A DNA stretch of 45,915 nt from Bacteroidota bacterium (lineage in GTDB: Bacteria; Bacteroidota; Bacteroidia; Chitinophagales; Saprospiraceae), in contig CAUJDW010000145.1 in NCBI GenBank assembly GCA_963169455.1, forward strand, positions 1 to 45,915. Reading direction: 5' to 3'. A program made the position numbers and the translations under genes. Positions 38,317 through 45,915 of this stretch are shown in pieces (position 1 is the stretch's first letter; each line of letters opens with the position of its first letter). The notes under the pieces were generated by a model. It was not told the origin of the DNA, ran no database searches, and saw only the letters and a program-made list of their open reading frames with translations.

Positions 38317-38673
38317 CCCGACACCCCCGACAAACCCGATTGCCCCGATTGCCCCGAAAACCCCGATTGACTCGAAAACCCCGACAAAACCCGAAAACCC
38401 CGATTGACCCGATTGACCCGATTGACCCGAAAACCCCGAAAAAACCCGATTGACTCGACAAACCCGATTGCCCCGAAAACCCCGATTGACTCGAAAAACC
38501 CGACAAAACCCGAAAACCCCGATTGCCCCGATTGACCCGACCTACCCGAAAAACCCGACCTACCCGAAAGACCCGATTGCCCCGAAAAACCCGAAAACCT
38601 CGAAAACCTCGAAAACCTCGAAAAAACCCGACAAACCCGATTGACCCGATTGACCCGATTGACCCGAAAACCC
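38317..38673 (+). repeat. Nonamer array of about 40 units between kinase and regulator
   Basis: About 357 bp made of degenerate 9-bp words, consensus CCCGAnnnn: CCCGATTGA, CCCGATTGC, CCCGAAAAC, CCCGACAAA, CTCGAAAAC and CCCGACCTA. It fills nearly all of the 411-nt spacer from the kinase stop to the regulator start. Because 9 is a multiple of 3, frames remain open for 60 codons or more, but the encoded RKTRK/PIDPID strings are artefacts. Confidence 0.95.
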
Positions 38674-38705
38674 TGGCATTCAACCAGGAAAAAAGCCCAA
38701 TAAGC

Positions 38706-39446
38706 ATGAGAGCGATCATAGTTGACGATGAATTATACTGTACCGAACTGCTCTCCGCACTGCTGGCGAAGCATTGCCCGGAGGTGGAGGTGCTGGCGGA
38801 ATACAACGACCCCCAGAAAGCGGTGGAGGCCATCCTCCGGGAGCCGCCCGACCTGCTTTTTCTCGACATCGAAATGCCCCGACTCAATGGCTTCGACCTG
38901 CTGGAGCGGGTAAAGCCCATCCAGTTTCAGGTCATTTTCACGACGGCATACAACCAGTATGCCTTGCGCGCCATCAAGATCAGCGCGTTGGATTACCTGC
39001 TCAAGCCCATCGATACCGAAGAGCTGGCCGAAGCAGTGCGCAAGGCCCGCGAGCGCATGCAGGCGCCCGACTGGAACCAGTTCGAGCTGATGGAACGCAC
39101 CCGCACCGCCGGGGAACCGCCCAGGACGATAGCCCTATCCACCCTGGAAGGCCTGCATTTTGTGGAAGTGGCCGAGATCATCTATTGCCAGAGCGAGGGC
39201 AGTTACACCCAATTGCATTTCCTGGACGGAGAAGCCATGCTGATCTCCAAACCCATCAAGGATGTCACCGAACTGCTCAGCCCTGCCGGTTTCCTGCGCG
39301 TGCACAATTCCTACCTCATCAACCTCAGCCACATCCGCAAGTACATCCGCGGCGAGGGCGGGGAGATCGTCATGAAAAACGGGCGCCACGTGCCGGTAGC
39401 GCGCAGCAAAAAGGCGGAATTCCTGGAGCGGATATCGAAGCTGTAG
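38706..39446 (+). CDS. LytTR-family response regulator
   Basis: 246 residues from ATG 38706; upstream in-frame codons belong to the nonamer array. Receiver domain: acidic pair D7-D8, phospho-acceptor Asp54 in FLDIEMPRLNG, Thr80 and Lys100 (YLLKP). LytTR DNA-binding domain from about residue 145 (GLHFVEVAEIIYCQSEGSYTQLHF, then FLRVHNSYLINLSHIRKYIRG). It is the expected partner of the LytS kinase just upstream. Paired direct repeats upstream of the kinase gene and the ECF sigma gene are candidate binding sites. Confidence 0.95.
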   Translation: MRAIIVDDELYCTELLSALLAKHCPEVEVLAEYNDPQKAVEAILREPPDLLFLDIEMPRLNGFDLLERVKPIQFQVIFTTAYNQYALRAIKISALDYLLKPIDTEELAEAVRKARERMQAPDWNQFELMERTRTAGEPPRTIALSTLEGLHFVEVAEIIYCQSEGSYTQLHFLDGEAMLISKPIKDVTELLSPAGFLRVHNSYLINLSHIRKYIRGEGGEIVMKNGRHVPVARSKKAEFLERISKL

Positions 39447-39567
39447 CGGCAGGGGCCAACAGGCCATCCACCCACCCCTGAAAAAGCGCCCGGATTCGCG
39501 CGGCCAATTTCCCGTCTCGTTTGTCTTATCGGCCGAAACCAATTCTTCACCAAAAAAGACAATCGAC

Positions 39568-40641
39568 ATGAGAATGGCCGTTTTACTCTTCATTTCGCTG
39601 TTTTCCGCGCTTTCTCTTTCCGCTCAACCCGCCCTGGACAGCGAGTACTTCCCCAAGCTCGGCGCTGTTCAGTTGCTGAGGGAGATAGATCCCGGCAGCC
39701 TGCCGGCAGAGATTGCCACCGGCCCCAACCAATCCTGGAACCTGGAGGGCATCGAGCCGCTGGAAGGCGCTCCCCCCATCACTATGGAGTATATCGACCC
39801 GGCGATAACGCCTTATGCAGCCTGGTTCGGCGAAGCCAACATCTGTAACCTGATCACGGACACCGCTTCCTACTTCGCTTATTTCAAGGCCGATGAGAAT
39901 GGCTGGGACTACCTGGGGGTAGGCACGGATTTCGGCCCCATCGCCTTTAACGACCCGATGACGATGCTCAAGCCGATGAACTTCGGCGAGTCCTTTAAGG
40001 ATACGGCGGTATCTGCTTTGGAATATCCGGATTTCGGGTATTACCAGTTTATCACCCAGCAGGTTTGGTACCGTGGTTATGGGACGCTGAAGCTTCCGCA
40101 GGGCGATTTCAGCCAGGTAATCCTCGTCGAATCCCGCCAGGAGGAGATCGACAGCCTGACGATCCCGTCGGAAGGTTTTTACGGCATTGACACCATTTTC
40201 ACCACCACCTGGTCGTGGTACAAAGCCGGAATGGCCAACCCGCTGGGCACATACAGCATAAGCAGCAGCCGCAGCAAGCAGGTTATTCCCGGTGAAGAGC
40301 CATCTTACTGGGAAAGCTCCGAATCGGCCTACGGCCAGTTCGACCTCGACGTCGTTTCCGGCATTGGTGAGCAGCCTGTGCAGCAGATCGGCCAGATGGA
40401 TGTTTTCCCTAACCCCGCGCAGGGGGAAGCCTGGCTCAGCGTAGAGTCCCCGCGGAACGAGCCCGATGCGCAGCTCGCCCTTTTTGACGCTACCGGCAAA
40501 ATGGTGCGCACCGAAAGAGCGGCTCTTTCCGAAGGGCAGAACCGCCTGCAGGTCCGTTTAGACAATCTGCAGGCAGGCCTGTACACGGTGTCGCTCCTAA
40601 GCGGAGGGCAGGCGCAGAGCGTGCGCGTCGTAGTGAAGTAA
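39568..40641 (+). CDS. Secreted protein of unknown function with T9SS sorting domain
   Basis: 357 residues. Signal peptide MRMAVLLFISLFSALSLSAQ. The central ~250 residues have no domain I recognise; they are strand-rich with many aromatic residues (WYRGYGTLKLPQGDFSQVILVESRQEE). From about residue 275 there is a type A T9SS C-terminal domain (MDVFPNPAQGEAWLSV, LALFDATGKMVRTE, LQAGLYTVSLLSGGQ). Expected to be exported and surface-bound. It follows the regulator by 121 nt and could be a target or part of its operon. A hairpin terminator follows. Confidence 0.8.
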   Translation: MRMAVLLFISLFSALSLSAQPALDSEYFPKLGAVQLLREIDPGSLPAEIATGPNQSWNLEGIEPLEGAPPITMEYIDPAITPYAAWFGEANICNLITDTASYFAYFKADENGWDYLGVGTDFGPIAFNDPMTMLKPMNFGESFKDTAVSALEYPDFGYYQFITQQVWYRGYGTLKLPQGDFSQVILVESRQEEIDSLTIPSEGFYGIDTIFTTTWSWYKAGMANPLGTYSISSSRSKQVIPGEEPSYWESSESAYGQFDLDVVSGIGEQPVQQIGQMDVFPNPAQGEAWLSVESPRNEPDAQLALFDATGKMVRTERAALSEGQNRLQVRLDNLQAGLYTVSLLSGGQAQSVRVVVK

Positions 40642-40658
40642 ACACCCAAAACCCATAC

Positions 40659-40700
40659 AAAGAGCTGTTTCGCAGGCCTGCGGAGCAGCTCTTTTTCTTT
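40659..40700 (+). terminator. Rho-independent terminator after the T9SS gene
   Basis: AAAGAGCTG (40659-40667) pairs with CAGCTCTTT (40686-40694), with an inner CGCAGG/CCTGCG palindrome, followed by TTCTTTTT. It isolates the sigma factor gene from the genes upstream. Confidence 0.85.
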
Positions 40701-40702
40701 TT

Positions 40703-40735
40703 CGCCAATTATAAGGCCAATCCCGCCAATTATAA
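40703..40735 (+). promoter_or_regulatory. Perfect 12-bp direct repeat (21-bp period) upstream of the ECF sigma gene
   Basis: CGCCAATTATAA occurs at 40703-40714 and again at 40724-40735, exactly two helical turns apart. It lies directly after the terminator and 32 nt upstream of the -7 box at 40767. It shares 23 of 26 bases with the element before the kinase gene. Candidate LytTR regulator site. Confidence 0.7.
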
Positions 40736-40766
40736 AAGCTCCATTTTTTCGCTTTGCCTTTGGGGG

Positions 40767-40774
40767 TACTTTTG
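40767..40774 (+). promoter_or_regulatory. -7 element of the ECF sigma gene
   Basis: TACTTTTG matches TAnnTTTG. The -33 position (40745-40747) is TTT, a weak match, which suits an activator-dependent promoter with the direct repeat just upstream. Confidence 0.6.
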
Positions 40775-40823
40775 TCTCATCAGGTAATTGAAAGCATAAA
40801 ACCCAATACTTAAATCATCCGAC

Positions 40824-41435
40824 ATGCAAACCACATCTTTGAAAACCTCTGCGGGAAAAAGTTCCGCCATGCTTTCTGACGAGTCGCTTATCGAAATGGC
40901 CCTGCGGGGCAGCCAGCAGGCCTACTCCCTGCTGGCTTACCGGCACGAAGCGCTGCTTCGTTCGGTGATCAGGCGCTACTTCTCCGACCCCAACGAGGTC
41001 GAGGAAACCCTGCAGGACACCTACATCCGCGCCTTCCAGTCCATGCACAGCTTCCGCGGCGACTGCAAGTTCAGCTCCTGGTTGTACCGCATTGCCTTCT
41101 CGGTGGCCATCAACCGGTTGAAAAGCAATCAAAGGCACGCCCAGCGAATGGATGGCAGCATCGGGCCGGACAGCCTGGGCCTGGCTTACACGCCGGAAGA
41201 GATGAACCGCGTGGAAAAGGAGGAAACCCGCCGCTGGCTGCTGCAGGCCATGTCGCTGCTGAGCGGGCACGACGCCTGGGTGCTGCAGCTCTTCTACCTC
41301 GAAGAGCAGTCCATCCAGGAGATCTGCAAAGCTTCCGGCTGGACCGAGTCGAACGTCAAGAGCAAGCTTTCCCGCGCCCGCCAGCGCCTGCGCAGCATCA
41401 TCGAGGCGCAATTCACCCTACACCTGATGAATTGA
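40824..41435 (+). CDS. ECF-type RNA polymerase sigma factor
   Basis: 203 residues. Region 2 runs from about residue 47 (EALLRSVIRRYFSDPNEVEETLQDTYIRAFQSMHSFRGDCKFSSWLYRIAFSVAINRLK) and region 4 from about 140 (LSGHDAWVLQLFYLEEQSIQEICKASGWTESNVKSKLSRARQRLR); region 3 is lacking, as in ECF factors. No anti-sigma gene is adjacent: the cupin gene follows 266 nt away. Control may instead act on its transcription through the paired direct repeat upstream. An octamer array lies 84 nt after the stop. Confidence 0.92.
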   Translation: MQTTSLKTSAGKSSAMLSDESLIEMALRGSQQAYSLLAYRHEALLRSVIRRYFSDPNEVEETLQDTYIRAFQSMHSFRGDCKFSSWLYRIAFSVAINRLKSNQRHAQRMDGSIGPDSLGLAYTPEEMNRVEKEETRRWLLQAMSLLSGHDAWVLQLFYLEEQSIQEICKASGWTESNVKSKLSRARQRLRSIIEAQFTLHLMN

Positions 41436-41519
41436 CCCGGCTGAAATTAGTTCCCCGGACAAAAATGGCTTGCCCTCCATTGCTTCGGAAGCGGAGCAGT
41501 GGGGGGATAAGCCTGGGCA

Positions 41520-41575
41520 ATGGTTGTATGGCTATATGGCTATATGGTTGTATGGTTATATGGCTATATGGTTGT
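41520..41575 (+). repeat. Octamer array, 7 units (ATGGCTAT family), sense to the sigma gene
   Basis: 56 bp of seven 8-bp units: ATGGTTGT, two ATGGCTAT, ATGGTTGT, ATGGTTAT, ATGGCTAT, ATGGTTGT. Same family as the arrays at 7534 and 9430, with G instead of T at position 3. Confidence 0.92.
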
Positions 41576-41701
41576 CCTGGTTTTGTTCGGGAGCTCATTT
41601 TGAAAGTAACTATTCAGGTTGGGACGCGGGCCATGGGCGCCGCATTCCGGATGCCGCTAAGGAGCCCAGAATAGTTACCTGGAAAAACCAAAAGCAAAAA
41701 G

Positions 41702-42265
41702 ATGGAAACCCTGTACAACCCGGTTACCGGGCAGAAACTCATATTCCTTCAGACGGCGAAAACCACCGGCGGCAGGCTGCTGGAGATGGAATCGCATTAC
41801 GCGGCCCGGAGCCCGGAGCCTGCTCCCCATTATCACCCCAGGCAAAGAGAGCACTTCACTGTGCTGGAAGGGGAGATGCGGGTGCGGATATGGGGCGAAG
41901 TGCTGAGCCTGAAAAAAGGCCAGGACATCATCATTCAGCCCGGCGAGGTGCATTCCATGTGGAACCCCGCTGATGGGGCTGCCATCCTCAACTGGAAATT
42001 GGAGCCGGCCCTGGAAACGGAGGCCTTCTTCCGCACCGTCTTCGGGCTGGCGCGCGACGGCAAAACCGATGCCGAAGGCATGCCGGGCCTGCTGCAGGCA
42101 GCGCTGCTGGCCACGCAGTATGCCGGTGAGTTCCGGCTGGCCCGCCCGCCGTTTTGGGCACAACAAATCGTTTTTGGGTTGCTGAAGCCCCTGGCTGTCA
42201 TCAGAGGGTTGAAGGCTGTTTACCCGGAGTATTTGGAGCAGGATAAAATTCGTACCTTGCGGTAA
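41702..42265 (+). CDS. Cupin-domain protein
   Basis: 187 residues. The cupin metal-binding motif is present near residue 40 (HYHPRQREHFTVLEGEM, with the H-x-H and a later E), and the second motif near residue 80 (PGEVHSMWN). The C-terminal ~90 residues are helical (ETEAFFRTVFGLARDGKTDAEG) and may pack on the barrel. Single-barrel cupins of this kind bind small ligands or modify them; the substrate is unknown. It precedes the TspO-like gene by 15 nt, so the two are probably co-transcribed. Confidence 0.8.
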   Translation: METLYNPVTGQKLIFLQTAKTTGGRLLEMESHYAARSPEPAPHYHPRQREHFTVLEGEMRVRIWGEVLSLKKGQDIIIQPGEVHSMWNPADGAAILNWKLEPALETEAFFRTVFGLARDGKTDAEGMPGLLQAALLATQYAGEFRLARPPFWAQQIVFGLLKPLAVIRGLKAVYPEYLEQDKIRTLR

Positions 42266-42280
42266 AAGCCTCTTACCGCT

Positions 42281-43024
42281 ATGTCAACAAGAATCCTCCA
42301 GATTCTCAATGCCCTCGGTTTCGCTCTGGTGATCACCTTGAACACCCTGGCCAACGCCCTGCCCATCAACGGCTACAATACCGGAGAGCTATCGGATAAT
42401 TACCCCAACCTCTTCGTGCCCGCCGGCTTTACCTTCAGCATCTGGGGCATTATTTACCTGCTGCTGCTGGGCTTTGTCGTGTATCAGTTCCGCAAACCCG
42501 CGGGGGCGCAGCGCGCAGGCTTCTGGTTTTTCCTGTCCTGCCTTTTCAACGCCTCCTGGATACTGGCCTGGCACTACCTGCTGCCGGGCCTGTCCCTGCT
42601 CATCATGATGGGCCTGCTGGGCAGCCTGATCGGGATATACCGGAATGTTTATGCCGCTCCTGCCCCGGAAGGGAAGGGGTTCCGCTGGTGGGTGCAGTTG
42701 CCCTTCAGCGTTTACCTGGGCTGGATCACGGTGGCTACCATCGCCAACACTACTGCTGTGCTGGTGCACCTGGAGTGGAATGGCTGGGGCATCAGCCCCA
42801 TGGTTTGGACGGTGCTGATGATCGCCGTGGCCATCGGCATGGGCCTGTGGTTTACCTGGCGGCAGGCCGACCTTTTCTATCCGCTGGTAATCATCTGGGC
42901 GTTGATTGGCATCATTGCCCGGCGCAGCGCGGAATCGGCCGAGGCGGCCTATCCGGCTATTATTATTGCAGCCGCGGTGGGCATTGGGATGCTGGGGGCG
43001 AGTGTGGTGCGGAAATCCATATAG
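42281..43024 (+). CDS. TspO-like tryptophan-rich membrane protein
   Basis: 247 residues with seven or so hydrophobic segments. PNLFVPAGFTFSIWGIIYLLLLGF, FNASWILAWHYLLP and LPFSVYLGWITVATIANT are the features of the bacterial 'tryptophan-rich sensory protein' group related to TspO/MBR, though longer than classical TspO (~160 residues). Such proteins bind tetrapyrroles or act in oxidative or light stress. The short spacer before it forms a small hairpin (GCGGTAA/TTACCGC), and TACCTTGC near 42253 could be a weak promoter. Confidence 0.75.
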   Translation: MSTRILQILNALGFALVITLNTLANALPINGYNTGELSDNYPNLFVPAGFTFSIWGIIYLLLLGFVVYQFRKPAGAQRAGFWFFLSCLFNASWILAWHYLLPGLSLLIMMGLLGSLIGIYRNVYAAPAPEGKGFRWWVQLPFSVYLGWITVATIANTTAVLVHLEWNGWGISPMVWTVLMIAVAIGMGLWFTWRQADLFYPLVIIWALIGIIARRSAESAEAAYPAIIIAAAVGIGMLGASVVRKSI

Positions 43025-43029
43025 GGGCT

Positions 43030-43282
43030 GGCCCAACTGTGTTACTTTATTTGGTTGACAGAAATCATCGATGGACAAATCAAGGGAGGCGAAACCGAAG
43101 TCGCGAAGCGCAGCCAGCATTTTTTGGCATTTTCCGGGTTTGGTGAAACCCAGACATCTATATCTTTAGTTATATCGGGGATAACCCTGGAAGGCTACAG
43201 CATAGCCTCCCACAATGATAAACGTTACCCCATGTGCGTTCAACAACTCGAAGAACTCTCTGAAATCTTTGCTCAGTACCAT
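43030..43282 (-). pseudogene. Broken nucleotidyltransferase (MNT/DUF6036-like) fragment
   Basis: Minus-strand reading from ATG 43282 gives MVLSKDFREFFELLNAHGV.FIIVGGYAVAFQGYPRY, the start of a minimal-nucleotidyltransferase domain, then hits TAA at 43166-43168. A one-base shift restores TKDIDVWVSPNPENAKK, and a second shift at an A6 run near 43122 restores MLAALRDFGFASLDLSIDDF. The catalytic G-G-Y and D-x-D (DID) motifs are thus still visible, spread over three frames. The match stops after VTQLG at about 43030, just past the TspO-like gene's stop, so the 3' part is lost. Decayed, not functional. Confidence 0.75.
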
Positions 43283-43433
43283 ATTTTCAGGAAATATAGG
43301 ATTGCCGGATTTCTTCCAGGGCTGCCAGACGTACTACATACGGCTGTGTGCGCCAGTAGTGTACATCTTTGGGCTCTTTGCCCAATTCGAATATCCGAAC
43401 AATGCTTTTATCCAATTGAAAAGACAGCGGCAT
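43236..43433 (-). pseudogene. Small partner gene of the nucleotidyltransferase, interrupted by TGA
   Basis: From ATG 43433, 48 codons (MPLSFQLDKSIVRIFELGKE, then KDVHYWRTQPYVVRLAALEEIRQSYIS) end at TGA 43287-43289. The same frame continues with KYGTEQRFQRVLRVVER, which looks like the natural C-terminus, as if a Trp codon had become TGA. Small YW...ERLxALExxR proteins commonly sit just upstream of nucleotidyltransferases of this type, so the pair resembles a decayed toxin-antitoxin-like module. The family assignment comes from memory of the pattern only. Confidence 0.55.
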
Positions 43434-43527
43434 ACGTTTTTTTTACCTTGAGAATGTAAGATAAGATACGCAATTCAGGCCGTAATAAAATGCAACGCGC
43501 GCAGCAAATATGTTCCGCCAAAGCCCC

Positions 43528-43564
43528 GCTTCCCACACCCCCCGCCAAAGCTCCGGTGGGAAGC
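43528..43564 (-). terminator. Inverted repeat downstream of ettA
   Basis: GCTTCCCAC (43528-43536) pairs with GTGGGAAGC (43556-43564), extended by CCC/GGG after one mismatch. It lies 12 nt past the ettA stop. No T-run, so terminator function is uncertain. The rest of 43434-43575 shows no gene. Confidence 0.45.
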
Positions 43565-43575
43565 AGGGCGCCCCA

Positions 43576-45255
<1,680 letters not shown>

Positions 45256-45274
45256 GGCCTTGTTTTTGAGGCTG

Positions 45275-45304
45275 CAAATATCTGCAATTTGGGTGGATGG
45301 ACAA
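45275..45304 (-). promoter_or_regulatory. ettA promoter
   Basis: On the minus strand, TTG (45304-45302), 19 nt, GATATTTG (45282-45275), 20 nt before the ATG. One mismatch to the Bacteroidota consensus with exact spacing. Confidence 0.6.
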
Positions 45305-45379
45305 AGGGTTTGCTTCGCAGATCATTTGGAATTCACGGGTATCCCTGGCGGGCCTGCTTCTGCTGAAGGGGCTGTTCAA

Positions 45380-45532
45380 AGTTCCAGGTTTCAGGTTTCA
45401 GGGGTTGCCGCAGGCTCACCTCGTCTCCCCCTCTCCCGGCCTCCCGGTCTCCCTGGAGGTTTCAGGGTTACAAGTTGCAGGGTTGCCCTGGGATCACCTC
45501 GTCTCCCCCTCACCCAGTCTCCCAGTCTCCAT
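45380..45532 (+). repeat. Mixed word-array block with duplicated octamer runs
   Basis: Two octamer runs, GTCTCCCC/CTCTCCCG/GCCTCCCG/GTCTCCCT at 45422-45453 and GTCTCCCC/CTCACCCA/GTCTCCCA/GTCTCCAT at 45501-45532. Each is preceded by a similar GTTGCC...TCACCTC segment, so a unit of about 79 bp is duplicated. TTTCAGG words occur between them. Confidence 0.8.
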
Positions 45533-45541
45533 TGGGTGTTA

Positions 45542-45606
45542 CAGGTTTCAGGTTTCAGGTTTCAGGTTTCAGGTTTCAGGTTTCAGGTTTCAGGTTTCAG
45601 GTTTCA
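45542..45606 (+). repeat. Perfect heptamer array (CAGGTTT) x9
   Basis: Nine consecutive identical CAGGTTT units from 45542, plus a partial unit. Unlike most arrays in the window the copies are identical, which suggests recent slippage expansion. Confidence 0.95.
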
Positions 45607-45673
45607 GCGGCCTTTCGCGTAAGGCAAAGGAGGCTTCTCAGGGCTTTGCGCCCACTGAAGGCGGCGCCCCCGA

Positions 45674-45915
45674 AGCAAAGCCGAAACCTCCACACCCCTG
45701 CCAACGATCCCAAAGGGATCACACATCTATAGCAAAGCCCCCAGGCGCCACACCCCTGCCAACGATCCCAACGGGATCGAACATCTATAGCAAAGCCGAA
45801 ACTGCCACACCCTGCCAACGATCCCAACGGGATCGAACATCTATAACAAAGCCGAAACCGCCACACCCCTGCCAACGATCCCAACGGGATCGAACATCTA
45901 TAACAAAGCCGAAAC
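45674..45915 (+). repeat. Tandem ~57-bp repeats with palindromic GATCCC-AAC-GGGATC core
   Basis: Unit starts at 45674, 45731, 45789, 45845 and 45902 (periods 57, 58, 56, 57), the last cut by the window edge. Each complete unit has AGCAAAGCCGAAAC-like, CCACACCCCTGCCAACG, the 6-bp-arm palindrome and CATCTATA. The first unit has AAA instead of AAC in the loop. No open reading frame of merit. Confidence 0.92.

Noticed and set aside
38523-38705. N-terminal extension of the LytTR regulator
   Set aside because: The frame is open only because the upstream array has a 9-bp period; the receiver domain starts exactly at ATG 38706.
43055-43459. Plus-strand hypothetical gene of 134 codons
   Set aside because: The minus strand of the same region carries recognisable nucleotidyltransferase motifs; the plus frame has no family character.
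45597-45884. Minus-strand protein of 95 codons with repeated GSLAG/FAIDVRSRWDR strings
   Set aside because: It is a translation of the 57-bp tandem repeats, without a start context or known domain.
45674-45915. CRISPR array
   Set aside because: The repeats are head-to-tail with no unique spacers of constant length, no cas genes are present, and the whole 57-bp unit is conserved.

Overview
The window looks like a chromosomal segment of a Bacteroidota bacterium, most likely a GC-rich member of the Saprospiria (Lewinella/Haliscomenobacter-like). This rests on two proteins with type IX secretion C-terminal sorting domains, Reg_prop/Y_Y_Y sensor kinases of the LytS/LytTR kind, promoters of the Bacteroidota form (TTG, 19 nt, TAnnTTTG), and the gene order of the ribosomal cluster. 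The genus is inference. No rRNA, tRNA, insertion sequence or CRISPR array was seen.

Layout. 1-2711 (minus): a large Reg_prop sensor protein cut by the window edge. 2899-10435: accessory genes, namely a secreted Asp-box protein, an Rpn-like PD-(D/E)XK protein, a Fur-family regulator with an ICMT-like membrane enzyme and a CDF metal exporter, a CBM9-like protein, an SDR oxidoreductase and an acyl-ACP thioesterase. 10841-30920: the fused str-S10-spc-alpha supercluster, 33 genes all on the plus strand (rpsL to rplQ, including fusA, secY, map, infA, the 38-residue rpmJ and rpoA; no tuf). It ends at a strong terminator. 31093-34976 (minus): an EamA transporter, a META lipoprotein, a hemerythrin-domain protein, an EGF-like lipoprotein and a lipocalin-like lipoprotein. 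35169-43024 (plus): a LytS-type kinase, its LytTR response regulator, a secreted T9SS protein, an ECF sigma factor, a cupin and a TspO-like membrane protein. 43030-43433 (minus): wreckage of a two-gene nucleotidyltransferase module. 43576-45255 (minus): ettA. 45256-45915: repeats only.

How the parts work together. The supercluster supplies ribosomal proteins, the translocon and RNA polymerase alpha. Bacteroidota-type promoters before rpsL, rplO and infA, and weaker -7 boxes before rpsC and rplP, suggest it is read as several overlapping units. Several spacers (rpsJ-rplC, secY-map, map-infA, rpsD-rpoA, rpoA-rplQ) can form strong hairpins. The LytS/LytTR pair appears wired to the ECF sigma gene. 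A near-identical element with a 21-bp direct-repeat period sits 31-32 bp upstream of the -7 box of both the kinase gene and the sigma gene, which suggests autoregulation plus a two-component-to-sigma cascade.

The strangest feature is a set of degenerate tandem 'word' arrays with fixed periods of 7, 8 or 9 bp in many intergenic regions, including two inside the ribosomal cluster. Four arrays share one octamer family (ATTGCTAT/ATGGCTAT-like), and all four are in the sense direction of the gene they follow. A separate family of about 57-bp repeats with a GATCCC-AAC-GGGATC core runs off the right edge.
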